Assembly (NCBI GenBank): GCA_007120095.1
Contig: SKOM01000115.1
Location: forward strand, 1 to 11,352
Length of the DNA: 11,352 nt
Source: Candidatus Competibacteraceae bacterium
GTDB taxonomy: Bacteria; Pseudomonadota; Gammaproteobacteria; Competibacterales; Competibacteraceae
Reading direction: 5' to 3'
Shown: positions 1 to 7,643 of the stretch, piece after piece
How positions within the stretch are numbered: position 1 is the stretch's first letter
Layout of the letters: each line of letters starts with the position of its first letter
Program-made: the position numbers and the translations under genes
The notes under the pieces: generated by a model
The model's database searches: none
Told to the model about the DNA's origin: nothing
Seen by the model: only the letters and a program-made list of their open reading frames with translations

Positions 1-366
1 ATTCGCTGGAATGAGGCCGGTCTATTACCGGTGATTGCCCAAGACGCGGACAGCGGACGGGTATTGATGCTGGCTTGGATGAACCGTGAGGCACTGGCTG
101 CTACGGCAAATGGCGGTAAAGCCGTGTATTGGTCACGCTCCCGCCAGCGACTGTGGCATAAAGGCGAGACGTCCGGCAATGTGCAGAAGGTCAAATCGAT
201 CCGCTTGGATTGTGATCATGATGCTTTGTTGCTTGAAGTCGAACAGGTGCAGGGTATTGCTTGTCACACAGGGAGGCAGAGCTGTTTTTTCCAGCGCCTC
301 AGCGATCACAACTGGCAAGCTGTTGATCCGATATTACGCAACCCTGACGAGATGTACGGCTCATGA
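1..366 (+). CDS. hisI: Phosphoribosyl-AMP cyclohydrolase, 5'-truncated by window edge
   Basis: This enzyme opens the adenine ring of phosphoribosyl-AMP, the third step of histidine biosynthesis, in the cytosol. The frame is open from base 1 (IRWNEAGLLPVIAQDADSG...), so the true start lies upstream and only about the first ten residues are missing. A GTG at 31 is an internal codon (Val of LPVIAQDAD), not the start. Visible family motifs are AQDADSG, MLAWMN, the WHKGETSGN loop, the metal-binding DCDHDALL and the C-terminal ACHTGRQSCFF, whose cysteines are zinc ligands in the family. Unlike the bifunctional HisIE of enterobacteria, the pyrophosphatase is a separate gene here. The stop codon overlaps the hisE start (ATGA at 363-366), implying translational coupling. 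Identification is near certain. Confidence 0.96.
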   Translation: MRWNEAGLLPVIAQDADSGRVLMLAWMNREALAATANGGKAVYWSRSRQRLWHKGETSGNVQKVKSIRLDCDHDALLLEVEQVQGIACHTGRQSCFFQRLSDHNWQAVDPILRNPDEMYGS

Positions 367-695
367 GTGATATTCTGCAACAACTGGGCCAGACCTTAGA
401 AGAACGCAAACAGGCTGATTCCGGCAGCTCTTATGTGGCCAAGCTTTATGCGTCCGGACTCGACAGTATTTTAAAAAAGGTCGGTGAAGAAGCGACCGAA
501 ACCATTATTGCGGCCAAAAATGGTGAGCCGCAGCAATTGATTCATGAAACCGCTGATCTATGGTTTCACACCTTGGTTATGCTGGCTCAGCACAATCTGC
601 GCCCGGAACAGGTACTGGCTGAATTAGAACGGCGTTTTGGCCAATCGGGTCTAGCGGAAAAAGCCGCACGCACTACGCGTCCACCTTCAGCATGA
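363..695 (+). CDS. hisE: Phosphoribosyl-ATP pyrophosphatase
   Basis: It hydrolyses phosphoribosyl-ATP to phosphoribosyl-AMP and pyrophosphate, the second step of histidine synthesis, and so supplies the substrate of the preceding hisI product. The 110-residue length fits stand-alone HisE. The all-alpha MazG-like metal-binding core is clear: KKVGEEATETIIAAKNG near residues 38-54, followed by HETADLWFHTLVMLA near 61-75, with the Glu and Asp residues expected to hold magnesium. The ATG overlaps the hisI stop by 4 nt, and tatA begins 39 nt after the stop. The C-terminal tail (AARTTRPPSA) is low in conserved features, as is usual. Confidence 0.95.
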   Translation: MSDILQQLGQTLEERKQADSGSSYVAKLYASGLDSILKKVGEEATETIIAAKNGEPQQLIHETADLWFHTLVMLAQHNLRPEQVLAELERRFGQSGLAEKAARTTRPPSA

Positions 696-719
696 TGCGG
701 GTGTCGTACATTAATTATT

Positions 720-725
720 GAGGAA
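720..725 (+). promoter_or_regulatory. Ribosome binding site of tatA
   Basis: GAGGAA lies 9 nt before the tatA ATG at 735. It is a good Shine-Dalgarno match and fixes the tatA start. No convincing promoter hexamers were seen in the 39-nt hisE-tatA gap, so tatA may be co-transcribed with hisIE. Confidence 0.7.
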
Positions 726-734
726 TAAACCACT

Positions 735-995
735 ATGGGCATTAGTATTTGGCAATTATTGATTGTACTGGCCATCGTGCTGGTGATATTTGGCGCCAAG
801 CGACTGCGTGGGCTAGGTACCGATTTAGGGGCTTCAGTTAAAGGCTTTCGTGATGCCATGAAGGAAGGTGAAAACGACAAGTCAGAAGAGCCTGTGGCAG
901 GAACGGCTGAGCGTAGCAATGCGGAACACGCCATTGAGGTGGACAAGGAGCGGGTGATTGATGCTGAAGTTGTCAAGGACAAAGACAAGACCTAA
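735..995 (+). CDS. tatA: Sec-independent translocase protein TatA
   Basis: TatA multimerises to form the protein-conducting part of the twin-arginine translocase in the inner membrane, which exports folded proteins. The 86-residue protein begins MGISIWQLLIVLAIVLVIFGAKRL: a single N-terminal transmembrane helix (about residues 5-19), the conserved Phe19-Gly20 hinge, then the amphipathic helix with LGTDLGASVKGFRDAM. The rest is a charged, disordered tail rich in Glu, Lys and Asp, typical for TatA. Length is close to the roughly 89 residues of E. coli TatA. It heads a tatABC set and is followed by tatB after 20 nt. Confidence 0.97.
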   Translation: MGISIWQLLIVLAIVLVIFGAKRLRGLGTDLGASVKGFRDAMKEGENDKSEEPVAGTAERSNAEHAIEVDKERVIDAEVVKDKDKT

Positions 996-1015
996 TCCCC
1001 GCAAGAGCATGTGCC

Positions 1016-1402
1016 ATGTTTGATATGGGTCTATGGGAAATTTTACTCATCGGTGTGATTGCGCTGATTGTCGTGGGGCCTGAGCGTCTACCGCGTTTGG
1101 CGCGTACCGCTGGATTGTGGCTGGGTAAAGCCCGCAGTATGGTGGCGACAATCCGTTATGAAGTGGAGCGTGAACTCAAAGTCGATGAGTTAAAACGTGA
1201 GATTAAACAGCAAACCGATAGTGAAGAATTTCGTGACCTGAGCGAGCAAGTCAAATCGGTTGACTCAGATTTGCGCTCTGTCGGTAAAGCCCTGCACACT
1301 GATATCGATGGTGCACCTAAGTCAACGGATACACCACCGTCTAAGACTGAAGCTAACGCACCGTCGCCACCCGATTCCCCCTCCAAACCTCATTCAGGAT
1401 AG
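1016..1402 (+). CDS. tatB: Sec-independent translocase protein TatB
   Basis: TatB partners TatC in the receptor complex that recognises twin-arginine signal peptides. The N-terminus MFDMGLWEILLIGVIALIVVGPERLPRL has the family hallmarks: Glu8 in the transmembrane helix and the Gly21-Pro22 hinge before the amphipathic helix. A charged helical stretch follows (residues 45-95). The last 30 or so residues are Pro/Ser/Thr-rich, a variable tail without known function. The 128-residue length is shorter than E. coli TatB (about 170) but within family range. The ATG is chosen because MFD is the canonical start; the SD sequence before it is weak. The stop lies 5 nt before the tatC GTG. Confidence 0.96.
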   Translation: MFDMGLWEILLIGVIALIVVGPERLPRLARTAGLWLGKARSMVATIRYEVERELKVDELKREIKQQTDSEEFRDLSEQVKSVDSDLRSVGKALHTDIDGAPKSTDTPPSKTEANAPSPPDSPSKPHSG

Positions 1403-1407
1403 CCGCC

Positions 1408-2193
1408 GTGACGCGTTCAGCGGAAGACGATCAAGAACAACCGTTCATCAGTCATTTAATGGAACTGCGCGATCGCCTGTTGCGTATGGTACTGGGTGTA
1501 TTGCTGGTGTTTGCCGTGTTGGTGCCGTTTGCCAACCCATTGTACCAAGCGATCTCACAGCCGCTACGGGATCAATTACTTGACGGCCATCAGATGATTG
1601 CCACCGGGACGGTGACACCGTTTCTGGTACCACTCAAACTGACTCTAGCGTTAGCTTTTTTTATTGCCCTGCCTTGGGTGCTGTATCAACTCTGGGCGTT
1701 CATAGCTCCGGGGTTGTATCGGCATGAGAAAAAAATGGTCATGCCGCTAGTGATTTCCAGTACGCTGCTGTTTTACACCGGAATGGCCTTTGCCTATTTT
1801 GTGGTGTTACCGCTGTTTTCCGCTTTTATGGCGGGTACGACACCGGAAGGGGTGAACTGGATGCCGGATATCCATCTGTACTTGAGTTTTCTGCTGACGC
1901 TGTTTTTTGCTTTTGGGATTGCTTTTGAAGTACCGGTGGCCACGATCTTGTTGTGTCTAGTTGGGGTCACCACGCCCGACGCCTTAGCTAAAAAACGTCC
2001 CTACATTTTTGTGGGGGCGTTTGTCTTTGGGATGTTGCTCACCCCACCGGATGTTATTTCCCAGACTTTGCTTGCGGTGCCCATGTGGTTATTGTTCGAG
2101 GTGGGTCTCGTCCTCTCGCGGATTTTATTACGGCGTAGGGCACAACTGTCCGCCAACGATTCAGTGGCACCCATTGACAAAGACTCCCCCTGA
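1408..2193 (+). CDS. tatC: Sec-independent translocase protein TatC
   Basis: TatC is the six-helix inner-membrane core of the Tat translocase and the primary binding site for twin-arginine signal peptides. Conserved features are visible: HLMELRDRL with Glu19 in the cytoplasmic N-terminus, WAFIAPGLYRHEKK with Glu107 in the first cytoplasmic loop, FGIAFEVP with Glu174 in a membrane helix, and LTPPD with Asp215. Hydrophobic segments match six membrane spans. Length 261 is close to E. coli (258). The start is GTG, with AGGA at 1396-1399 eight nt upstream; ATG starts inside would cut into the conserved N-terminal motif. It closes the tatABC set. A 79-nt gap carrying a parS site separates it from glyQ. 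Confidence 0.97.
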   Translation: MTRSAEDDQEQPFISHLMELRDRLLRMVLGVLLVFAVLVPFANPLYQAISQPLRDQLLDGHQMIATGTVTPFLVPLKLTLALAFFIALPWVLYQLWAFIAPGLYRHEKKMVMPLVISSTLLFYTGMAFAYFVVLPLFSAFMAGTTPEGVNWMPDIHLYLSFLLTLFFAFGIAFEVPVATILLCLVGVTTPDALAKKRPYIFVGAFVFGMLLTPPDVISQTLLAVPMWLLFEVGLVLSRILLRRRAQLSANDSVAPIDKDSP

Positions 2194-2237
2194 TACGGCA
2201 CACCCCGTGTGACTGAACCTAATTGTGGAACCAATAA

Positions 2238-2253
2238 TGTTTCACGTGAAACA
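2238..2253. other. parS: parS site 1 (ParB binding palindrome) in the glyQ leader
   Basis: The 16-mer TGTTTCACGTGAAACA is a perfect palindrome and an exact match to the consensus chromosomal parS bound by ParB/Spo0J. Symmetry extends to 20 bp (2236-2255). It lies in the tatC-glyQ gap, 19 nt before the preferred glyQ ATG. It is one of three identical 16-mers in the window, so it is very unlikely to be chance. That it acts as a centromere here is inferred from the known consensus. Confidence 0.93.
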
Positions 2254-2265
2254 TTCAAGCCCAAC

Positions 2266-2270
2266 GGAGG
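2266..2270 (+). promoter_or_regulatory. Ribosome binding site deciding the glyQ start
   Basis: GGAGG sits 2 nt before an ATG at 2273 and 5 nt before an in-frame GTG at 2276. The spacing favours GTG slightly, while the ATG is the conventional choice. Either gives an N-terminus matching GlyQ. The far-upstream GTG at 2225 has no comparable SD and would translate through the parS site. Confidence 0.65.
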
Positions 2271-2272
2271 GT

Positions 2273-3193
2273 ATGGTGTACGATCCCAAAACATTTCAAG
2301 GCATGATTCTGGCGCTACAGGATTATTGGTCTGAACAAGGCTGTGTACTGGTACAACCCTACGATATGGAAGTGGGTGCCGGCACATTCCATCCGGCCAC
2401 GTTTTTACGGGCTATCGGTCCAGAGCCGTGGAGTTCGGCCTATGTACAACCCTCACGCCGTCCTACCGATGGCCGCTATGGCGAAAATCCCAACCGCTTG
2501 CAGCATTATTATCAGTATCAAGTAGTGATTAAGCCGTCACCGATTAATTTACAAGAATTGTATTTAGCCTCGCTGTACCGTCTCGGCATCGATCCGCTGA
2601 TCCATGATATCCGCTTTGTCGAGGATAACTGGGAGTCACCCACTTTAGGCGCTTGGGGATTGGGTTGGGAAGTATGGCTCAACGGCATGGAGATTACTCA
2701 GTTTACCTATTTTCAGCAGGCGGGTGGTTTGGATTGTCGGCCGGTTATGGGTGAATTGACGTATGGTTTGGAGCGTATCGCCATGTATTTACAGGGCGTA
2801 GAAAGCGTGTTTGATCTGGTATGGACGGATGGTCCGTTAGGCCGAGTCACCTATGGCGATGTATACCATCAAAACGAAGTCGAGCAATCGCGCTACAATT
2901 TTGAATTAGCGGACACCCGCAGTCTGTTTGACTGGTTTGATACCTGTGAGCGTGAAGGCGAAAAACTGATTGAGCAGGGCTTGCCTTTGCCGGCGTATGA
3001 AATGACCTTGAAAGCCTCACATACGTTTAATTTGCTCGATGCCCGCAAAGCCATTTCGGTGACCGAGCGCCAACGCTATCTGCTACGGGTCCGCACCATG
3101 GCGCGTGCGGTAGCCCACAGTTACTATGCTAGTCGTGAGCAACTCGGCTTTCCCATGTGTACCAATCCATCGGTGAATCCTGATGGCCGCTGA
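2273..3193 (+). CDS. glyQ: Glycyl-tRNA synthetase alpha subunit
   Basis: It is the catalytic class II subunit of the alpha2beta2 bacterial glycyl-tRNA synthetase, which makes Gly-AMP and charges tRNA-Gly in the cytosol. From this start the protein has 306 residues, against 303 in E. coli. It begins MVYDPKTFQGMILALQDYW, aligning with the E. coli N-terminus. Signature stretches include MEVGAGTFHP (32-41), GRYGENPNR (67-75), RFVEDNWESPTLGAWGLGWEVWLNGME (114-140) and motif 3 ELTYGLER (161-168). A longer reading from the GTG at 2225 adds 16 residues (MEPIMFHVKH...), six of which come from translating parS, and is rejected. The stop overlaps the start of glyS by 11 nt, ensuring coupled synthesis of both subunits. 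Confidence 0.97.
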   Translation: MVYDPKTFQGMILALQDYWSEQGCVLVQPYDMEVGAGTFHPATFLRAIGPEPWSSAYVQPSRRPTDGRYGENPNRLQHYYQYQVVIKPSPINLQELYLASLYRLGIDPLIHDIRFVEDNWESPTLGAWGLGWEVWLNGMEITQFTYFQQAGGLDCRPVMGELTYGLERIAMYLQGVESVFDLVWTDGPLGRVTYGDVYHQNEVEQSRYNFELADTRSLFDWFDTCEREGEKLIEQGLPLPAYEMTLKASHTFNLLDARKAISVTERQRYLLRVRTMARAVAHSYYASREQLGFPMCTNPSVNPDGR

Positions 3194-5270
3194 TACTCCA
3201 TTAACCCGTGATTTTTTGTTTGAAATCGGCACTGAGGAATTGCCCCCTCAATGGGTGCTGCCCTTAGCGCAAGCTTTGCAACAAGGTGTCGTTCAAGGTT
3301 TGGACAAAGCCCAGATTGCTCATGGTACGGCTCAGTGCTTTGCCACACCTCGGCGTTTAGCGGTGTTGATCTCTGATGTAGCGACTCAGCAGCCCGATCA
3401 ACACCAGCAACGCCGCGGACCCGCACTGCGAGCCGCATTCGATGCTGAGGGTAAACCAACCAAAGCGGCTCAAGGTTTTGCCCAATCGTGTGGGGTGAAT
3501 GTTGAGCAACTCGACCGTATGGAAACCGATAAGGGGGCTTGGTTGGTTTATCGGCAAACGCAGCAAGGCCAAGCGGCTGAAATTTTGATTCCCAACATCG
3601 TCACTCAGGCTGTTGATGGCCTGCCGATCCCTAAACGCATGCGTTGGGGGGCAGGTGAAGCCACGTTTTCTCGTCCAGTGCGCTGGCTGTTGGTATTGTT
3701 TGGTGATCAACCCATTCCACTACGGCTATTTGATCTCGATGCCGATACCGTAAGTTATTGCCATCGTTTTCATCACCCCGATCCGATCACGATTCCCTGT
3801 GCGGCTGACTACATCACGCTGCTGCATGAACCCGGTGTTGTGATTGCTGATTTTGCTGAACGCCGAGCACGTATTCACCAACAAGTCGAACAGGTAGCGG
3901 CTGCCGCAGGAGGTAAAGCGGTGGTGACTGACGCCTTGCTAGATGAGGTGACGGCTCTAACAGAATGGCCGGTCGCTATTTTAGGGCATTTTGAAGAACG
4001 GTTTCTGCAAGTACCCGCAGAGGCGTTAATCACCACCATGCAATATCATCAGCGCTATTTCCCTGTGGTGGATACATCCGGTCAGCTCATGCCCTGTTTT
4101 ATCACCATCAGCAATCTGAGAAGCCAAAACCCCGAGCAGGTGCGTATTGGTAACGAGCGGGTGATTCGGCCACGCTTTAGTGATGCCGAGTTTTTCTGGA
4201 ATCAGGATCGGGCACGTCCTCTTGCGGTGCAGATTGAGCGTTTAGAGACGGTCATATTCCAACAAAAGTTGGGAACCTTGCGTGATAAATCCACTCGGGT
4301 ACAAGCATTAGCTGTGGATATGGCTCAGCAGTTGAATGCACCGGTTGAGTTAGCACGACGAGCTGCCGAATTGGCTAAATGTGATTTACTCACCGATATG
4401 GTGCAGGAGTTTCCTGAACTTCAGGGAGTGATGGGCAGTCATTATGCCCGCCATGACGGTGAGTCGGCTGAAGTGGCTCAAGCTTTGGAAGAGCAATACC
4501 ATCCGGCATTTGCCGGTGATACCTTGCCGCAGACACTGACGGGACAAATATTAGCAGTCGCAGAACGCTTGGATACTCTGGTGGGTATTTTTGCCATTGG
4601 CCAGGCCCCTACGGGCAACCGAGATCCTTTTGCGCTGCGGCGTGCGGCGTTAGGTGTCAATCGTATTCTCATTGAGTGTCGTTTACCCTTGGATTGTGAG
4701 TCGTTACTACAAAAGGCGACGATCGGTTATACCCATCAATCCGTGGATGCGGAATCGATCATCTCAGAGGTGTTTGATTTCATCTTTGAACGTCTACGCG
4801 CTTATTATCAAGAGCGTGAGGTGGATGGTGACTTATTTGCAGCGGTGTTAGCTAACCGTCCCACTCAGCCACTGGATTTTGACCGGCGATTGCAGGCAGT
4901 CAGTGCTTTTAGAGAGTTACCCGAGGCCGCTGATCTGATTGCCGCCAATAAGCGGATTCGCAATATTCTACGTAAAATAACAGGCCCCTTAGCGGTTGAA
5001 CCCGATACGGCCATGTTACGCGAACCGGCAGAACAAACCCTGTTGACTCGCATGATTCAGATTACGCCTGGCGTCATCGCCCAATTGGAACAAGCCGATT
5101 ACGCCACCGCTTTGAGTCAACTGGCTACACTGCGCGATCCCGTCGATCAGTTTTTCGATCAGGTCATGGTTATGGCTGATGACATCACGGTACGCAATAA
5201 TCGCCTGGCGCTGTTGGCACAACTGGACTCAGTGTTTAATCAGGTGGCTGATTTGTCACGTTTGCGTTGA
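3183..5270 (+). CDS. glyS: Glycyl-tRNA synthetase beta subunit
   Basis: It is the tRNA-recognising subunit that partners GlyQ. It has 695 residues, close to 689 in E. coli. The N-terminus FLFEIGTEELPPQ is the family signature. Further conserved stretches are ATPRRLAVL (about 57-65), LTEWPVAILGHFEERFL (about 259-275), an HD-like segment SHYARHDGE (about 418-426), GNRDPFALRRAALG (about 477-490) and a C-terminal DALR-type anticodon-binding region (about 575-690). The ATG at 3183 lies within the last codons of glyQ, so translation is probably coupled. The gap to the following HAD-phosphatase gene is 10 nt, consistent with one transcript. No irregularity was seen. Confidence 0.97.
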   Translation: MAADTPLTRDFLFEIGTEELPPQWVLPLAQALQQGVVQGLDKAQIAHGTAQCFATPRRLAVLISDVATQQPDQHQQRRGPALRAAFDAEGKPTKAAQGFAQSCGVNVEQLDRMETDKGAWLVYRQTQQGQAAEILIPNIVTQAVDGLPIPKRMRWGAGEATFSRPVRWLLVLFGDQPIPLRLFDLDADTVSYCHRFHHPDPITIPCAADYITLLHEPGVVIADFAERRARIHQQVEQVAAAAGGKAVVTDALLDEVTALTEWPVAILGHFEERFLQVPAEALITTMQYHQRYFPVVDTSGQLMPCFITISNLRSQNPEQVRIGNERVIRPRFSDAEFFWNQDRARPLAVQIERLETVIFQQKLGTLRDKSTRVQALAVDMAQQLNAPVELARRAAELAKCDLLTDMVQEFPELQGVMGSHYARHDGESAEVAQALEEQYHPAFAGDTLPQTLTGQILAVAERLDTLVGIFAIGQAPTGNRDPFALRRAALGVNRILIECRLPLDCESLLQKATIGYTHQSVDAESIISEVFDFIFERLRAYYQEREVDGDLFAAVLANRPTQPLDFDRRLQAVSAFRELPEAADLIAANKRIRNILRKITGPLAVEPDTAMLREPAEQTLLTRMIQITPGVIAQLEQADYATALSQLATLRDPVDQFFDQVMVMADDITVRNNRLALLAQLDSVFNQVADLSRLR

Positions 5271-5280
5271 GTAACCTGAT

Positions 5281-5823
5281 ATGAAACTGGCTGTTTTAGG
5301 TCGTGACGGCGTCATCAATCATGCGACGCCTTACATCATCCGGCGACCGGAAGACTGGCATCCTTATCCCGGCAGCATAGAGGCGATTGCGCGCTTGAAT
5401 CGAGCAGATTATCTGGTGGTGATTGCGAGCAATCAGCCGGGTATTGCCCAAGGTTTGATTGATATGGACAGTCTCAATCGTATTCATGAACGGATGCAGC
5501 AACAACTGCGTCGCTGCGGTGGATCGCTGGATGCGATCTTTTTCTGTCCCTCGGACGATGATAACCATCCCGATCGGAAACCCAACCCCGGTTTACTACT
5601 GGCCATTGCGCAACGCTTCGGTGTTGCCTTGGATAATGTTCCGGTGATAGGCGATTGCTTAAAAGATATTCGCGCGGCTCAAGCCGTTCACGCTCAACCC
5701 TTGCTTGTACTGACGGGTGAGGGTGAATTGACGGCTGCCCGACTGCCTGAGCGATCTGTTCCAGTGTTTCCCGATTTGGCGGCTGCCGTGGATTATTGCC
5801 TGAAAGATGAGGGTGAGGATTGA
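5281..5823 (+). CDS. GmhB-like HAD phosphatase with degenerate active site
   Basis: It resembles D-glycero-beta-D-manno-heptose-1,7-bisphosphate 7-phosphatase (GmhB), which serves LPS heptose synthesis; gmhB lies between glyS and the acyltransferase gene in related gammaproteobacteria. HAD motif II (Ser50 in IASNQPGIAQG), motif III (Lys100 in RKPNPG) and motif IV (GDCLKD, Asp125 and Asp129) are present. Motif I reads VLGRDGVIN where the family has LDRDG: the nucleophilic Asp is Gly7 (GGT at 5299-5301, one base from GAT), while the second Asp (Asp9) remains. The zinc loop is also poor: Cys89 is kept, but the usual His and CxC ligands before RKP are replaced by SDDDNHPD. The frame is intact over 180 residues. 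It may be a pseudoenzyme, have a changed function, or contain a base error. No gene symbol is given because activity is doubtful. Confidence 0.85.
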   Translation: MKLAVLGRDGVINHATPYIIRRPEDWHPYPGSIEAIARLNRADYLVVIASNQPGIAQGLIDMDSLNRIHERMQQQLRRCGGSLDAIFFCPSDDDNHPDRKPNPGLLLAIAQRFGVALDNVPVIGDCLKDIRAAQAVHAQPLLVLTGEGELTAARLPERSVPVFPDLAAAVDYCLKDEGED

Positions 5824-6563
5824 TGCCGCTGCTCACACGTACTGGTTGGTTATTTCGTGCTCTGCTGTTTTACAGCGGCATGACCGTATCAGTTCTGGTC
5901 ATTGGATTGACGATCCTGTTGGTATGGCCATTGCGTAAGCCGTGGGGTTATAAGCTGTCACAGCTCTGGTGCAGCGTGAATCTTGAGTGGCTGCGCCTGG
6001 TCTGTGGCGTAGATTACCAGGTCAGTGGTTGGGAGAATCTGCCTGAGCAGCCGGTTGTCGTGCTGGCCAAACACCAGTCGGCCTGGGAAACGCTATTCTT
6101 GCACTCGCATTTACCTAATGTGACTTGGGTACTCAAACGCGAATTATTGTGGATACCCCTGTTTGGTTGGGCTATAAGAGTCATCGATCCCATCGCTATC
6201 GACCGCAAATCATCCAGTATGGCCATCGCTCAAATGCTTAAACAGGGACAACAGGCCCTAACGCAAGGTCGCAGCGTTGTGGTCTTTCCAGAAGGCACTC
6301 GCTCAGCACCCGGTCAGCGCGGGCGGTACAAATTAGGCGGAGCGCGTTTAGCCGCCCGCAGTGGTTATCCGGTTGTGCCTATCGCTCATAATGCCGGTGA
6401 GTTTTGGCGACGCCAAGGTTTCATCAAAACACCGGGCACCATTCAGGTCGTGGTCGGCCCGTTGATTCCAACCCAAAGACTGAGCGCCCAACAGATTAAC
6501 CAGCAGGCCGAGGATTGGATTGAACACACCATGCAAACCATTAGCAGCTATCCGTCGCGGTGA
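5823..6563 (+). CDS. Lysophospholipid acyltransferase, PlsC-like (1-acyl-glycerol-3-phosphate acyltransferase family)
   Basis: It probably transfers an acyl chain to a lysophospholipid such as lysophosphatidic acid at the inner membrane. The 246-residue protein has an N-terminal hydrophobic segment (about 11-35), acyltransferase motif I HQSAWE (His84 to Glu89, HX4E instead of the more familiar HX4D), KRELLWIPLFGWAIR (105-119), motif III FPEGTRS (155-161) and a later PVVPIAHN block (183-190). HX4E is, as I recall, common in the homologue next to gmhB in pseudomonads, so it is not taken as a defect. The start is the ATG at 5823, which overlaps the upstream stop (TGATG). GAGGG at 5809-5813 lies 9 nt upstream. 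A TTG at 5820 would add one residue. The stop is one base before parS site 2. Confidence 0.92.
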   Translation: MPLLTRTGWLFRALLFYSGMTVSVLVIGLTILLVWPLRKPWGYKLSQLWCSVNLEWLRLVCGVDYQVSGWENLPEQPVVVLAKHQSAWETLFLHSHLPNVTWVLKRELLWIPLFGWAIRVIDPIAIDRKSSSMAIAQMLKQGQQALTQGRSVVVFPEGTRSAPGQRGRYKLGGARLAARSGYPVVPIAHNAGEFWRRQGFIKTPGTIQVVVGPLIPTQRLSAQQINQQAEDWIEHTMQTISSYPSR

Positions 6564-6564
6564 A

Positions 6565-6580
6565 TGTTTCACGTGAAACA
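6565..6580. other. parS: parS site 2 (ParB binding palindrome) between converging genes
   Basis: An exact TGTTTCACGTGAAACA palindrome (18 bp with its flanking A/T pair) lies in the 39-nt gap between the converging acyltransferase and ruvB genes, one base after the acyltransferase stop. It is identical to the sites at 2238 and 9082. The rest of the gap holds no T-tract terminator that I can see. The ParB-binding role is inferred from the consensus. Confidence 0.93.
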
Positions 6581-6602
6581 TCGACGGTTGGTGTGAAAAC
6601 GA

Positions 6603-7643
6603 CTAAGGGTCTAATAATGGGTGTTGCAGATGTTCTTGGCGTTGAGGTGCAGGAAGCCCCAAAACTTGATAGGCATAGTGTGTCGCCAGTCGCCCCCGGG
6701 GAGTTCGCATTAAATACCCCTGCTGCAACAAATACGGTTCTAATACATCTTCAATTGTACCGCGTTCTTCACCCAGTGCTGCTCCCAGTGTATCCAAACC
6801 CACCGGGCCGCCGGAAAACTTATCAATGATTAATCGCAGCAAGCGTCGGTCCAATTCATCAAAACCTCGATCATCGATTTTCAGCATACTCAAAGCCTGT
6901 TGAGCCACCTCACGGGTGATTTTGCCATCAGCCCGTACTTGGGCATAATCCCGAACCCGACGCAGCAGACGATTAGCAATCCGTGGAGTGCCCCGTGAAC
7001 GCCGCCCGATTTCCGCCGCACCTTGCGGTTCCGTCGTCACGTTCAAAATAGCCGCTGAGCGCTGGACAATAGAGGTCAGTTCAGCCTCTGTATAAAACTC
7101 TAAGCGCTGAACAATACCGAAGCGATCCCGCAGCGGTGAGGTTAACAAACCGGCTCGGGTGGTTGCTCCGACCAAGGTAAACGGCGGCAAGTCCAGTTTA
7201 ATCGATCGCGCTGATGGCCCCTCACCAATCATAATATCGAGCTGATAATCTTCCATGGCGGGATACAGAACTTCTTCGACCACGGGGCTGAGACGATGGA
7301 TTTCATCAATAAACAGCACATCCTGCGGTTCCAGGTTGGTCAATAGAGCAGCCAAATCACCGGGACGTTCCAGTACCGGGCCAGAGGTCTGGCGCAAATT
7401 AGCCCCTAGTTCAGCGGCAATAATGTGGGCCAATGTGGTTTTGCCCAAGCCCGGCGGACCAAACAATAACACATGATCCAGAGCCTCTTGGCGTGCAACA
7501 GCCGCATGAATAAAAATCTCCAACTGCTCGCGCAGCACGGCCTGGCCGACATAATCGACCAGACATTTAGGACGAATGGCACGATCCAGTGACACATCGT
7601 CACTGCCAGCCTGTGCTGAAATCAAGCGTTCCGAGGGACTCAT
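6603..7643 (-). CDS. ruvB: Holliday junction branch migration ATPase RuvB
   Basis: RuvB is the hexameric AAA+ motor that, loaded by RuvA, drives branch migration of Holliday junctions. The protein has 346 residues (E. coli 336). Walker A GPPGLGKTT is at 62-70, Walker B LFIDEIH at 110-116, sensor 1 GATTRAG at 159-165, and the arginine finger is Arg174 in LRDRFG. A C-terminal winged helix follows (about 265-330), with the conserved KFSGGPVGLDTLG at 275-287. The ATG overlaps the ruvA stop by 4 nt (7640-7643), so the two are translationally coupled. It is the last gene of the leftward series and faces the acyltransferase gene across 39 nt. Confidence 0.98.
   Translation of the reverse strand: MSPSERLISAQAGSDDVSLDRAIRPKCLVDYVGQAVLREQLEIFIHAAVARQEALDHVLLFGPPGLGKTTLAHIIAAELGANLRQTSGPVLERPGDLAALLTNLEPQDVLFIDEIHRLSPVVEEVLYPAMEDYQLDIMIGEGPSARSIKLDLPPFTLVGATTRAGLLTSPLRDRFGIVQRLEFYTEAELTSIVQRSAAILNVTTEPQGAAEIGRRSRGTPRIANRLLRRVRDYAQVRADGKITREVAQQALSMLKIDDRGFDELDRRLLRLIIDKFSGGPVGLDTLGAALGEERGTIEDVLEPYLLQQGYLMRTPRGRLATHYAYQVLGLPAPQRQEHLQHPLLDP

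Noticed and set aside
587..988. 133-codon - strand ORF over hisE and tatA
   Set aside because: It is antisense to two clearly identified genes and has no recognisable motifs.
2196..2212. CACAC/GTGTG hairpin after tatC as a terminator
   Set aside because: Only a 5-bp stem with a 3-nt loop and no following T-run.
2225..2272. Longer glyQ reading starting at GTG 2225
   Set aside because: The extra 16 residues include a translation of the parS palindrome (MFHVKH), have no family match, and the strong GGAGG sits just before 2273/2276.
6348..6581. 77-codon - strand ORF starting MFHVKH
   Set aside because: It is antisense to the acyltransferase gene, and its start is simply the parS palindrome read in reverse.
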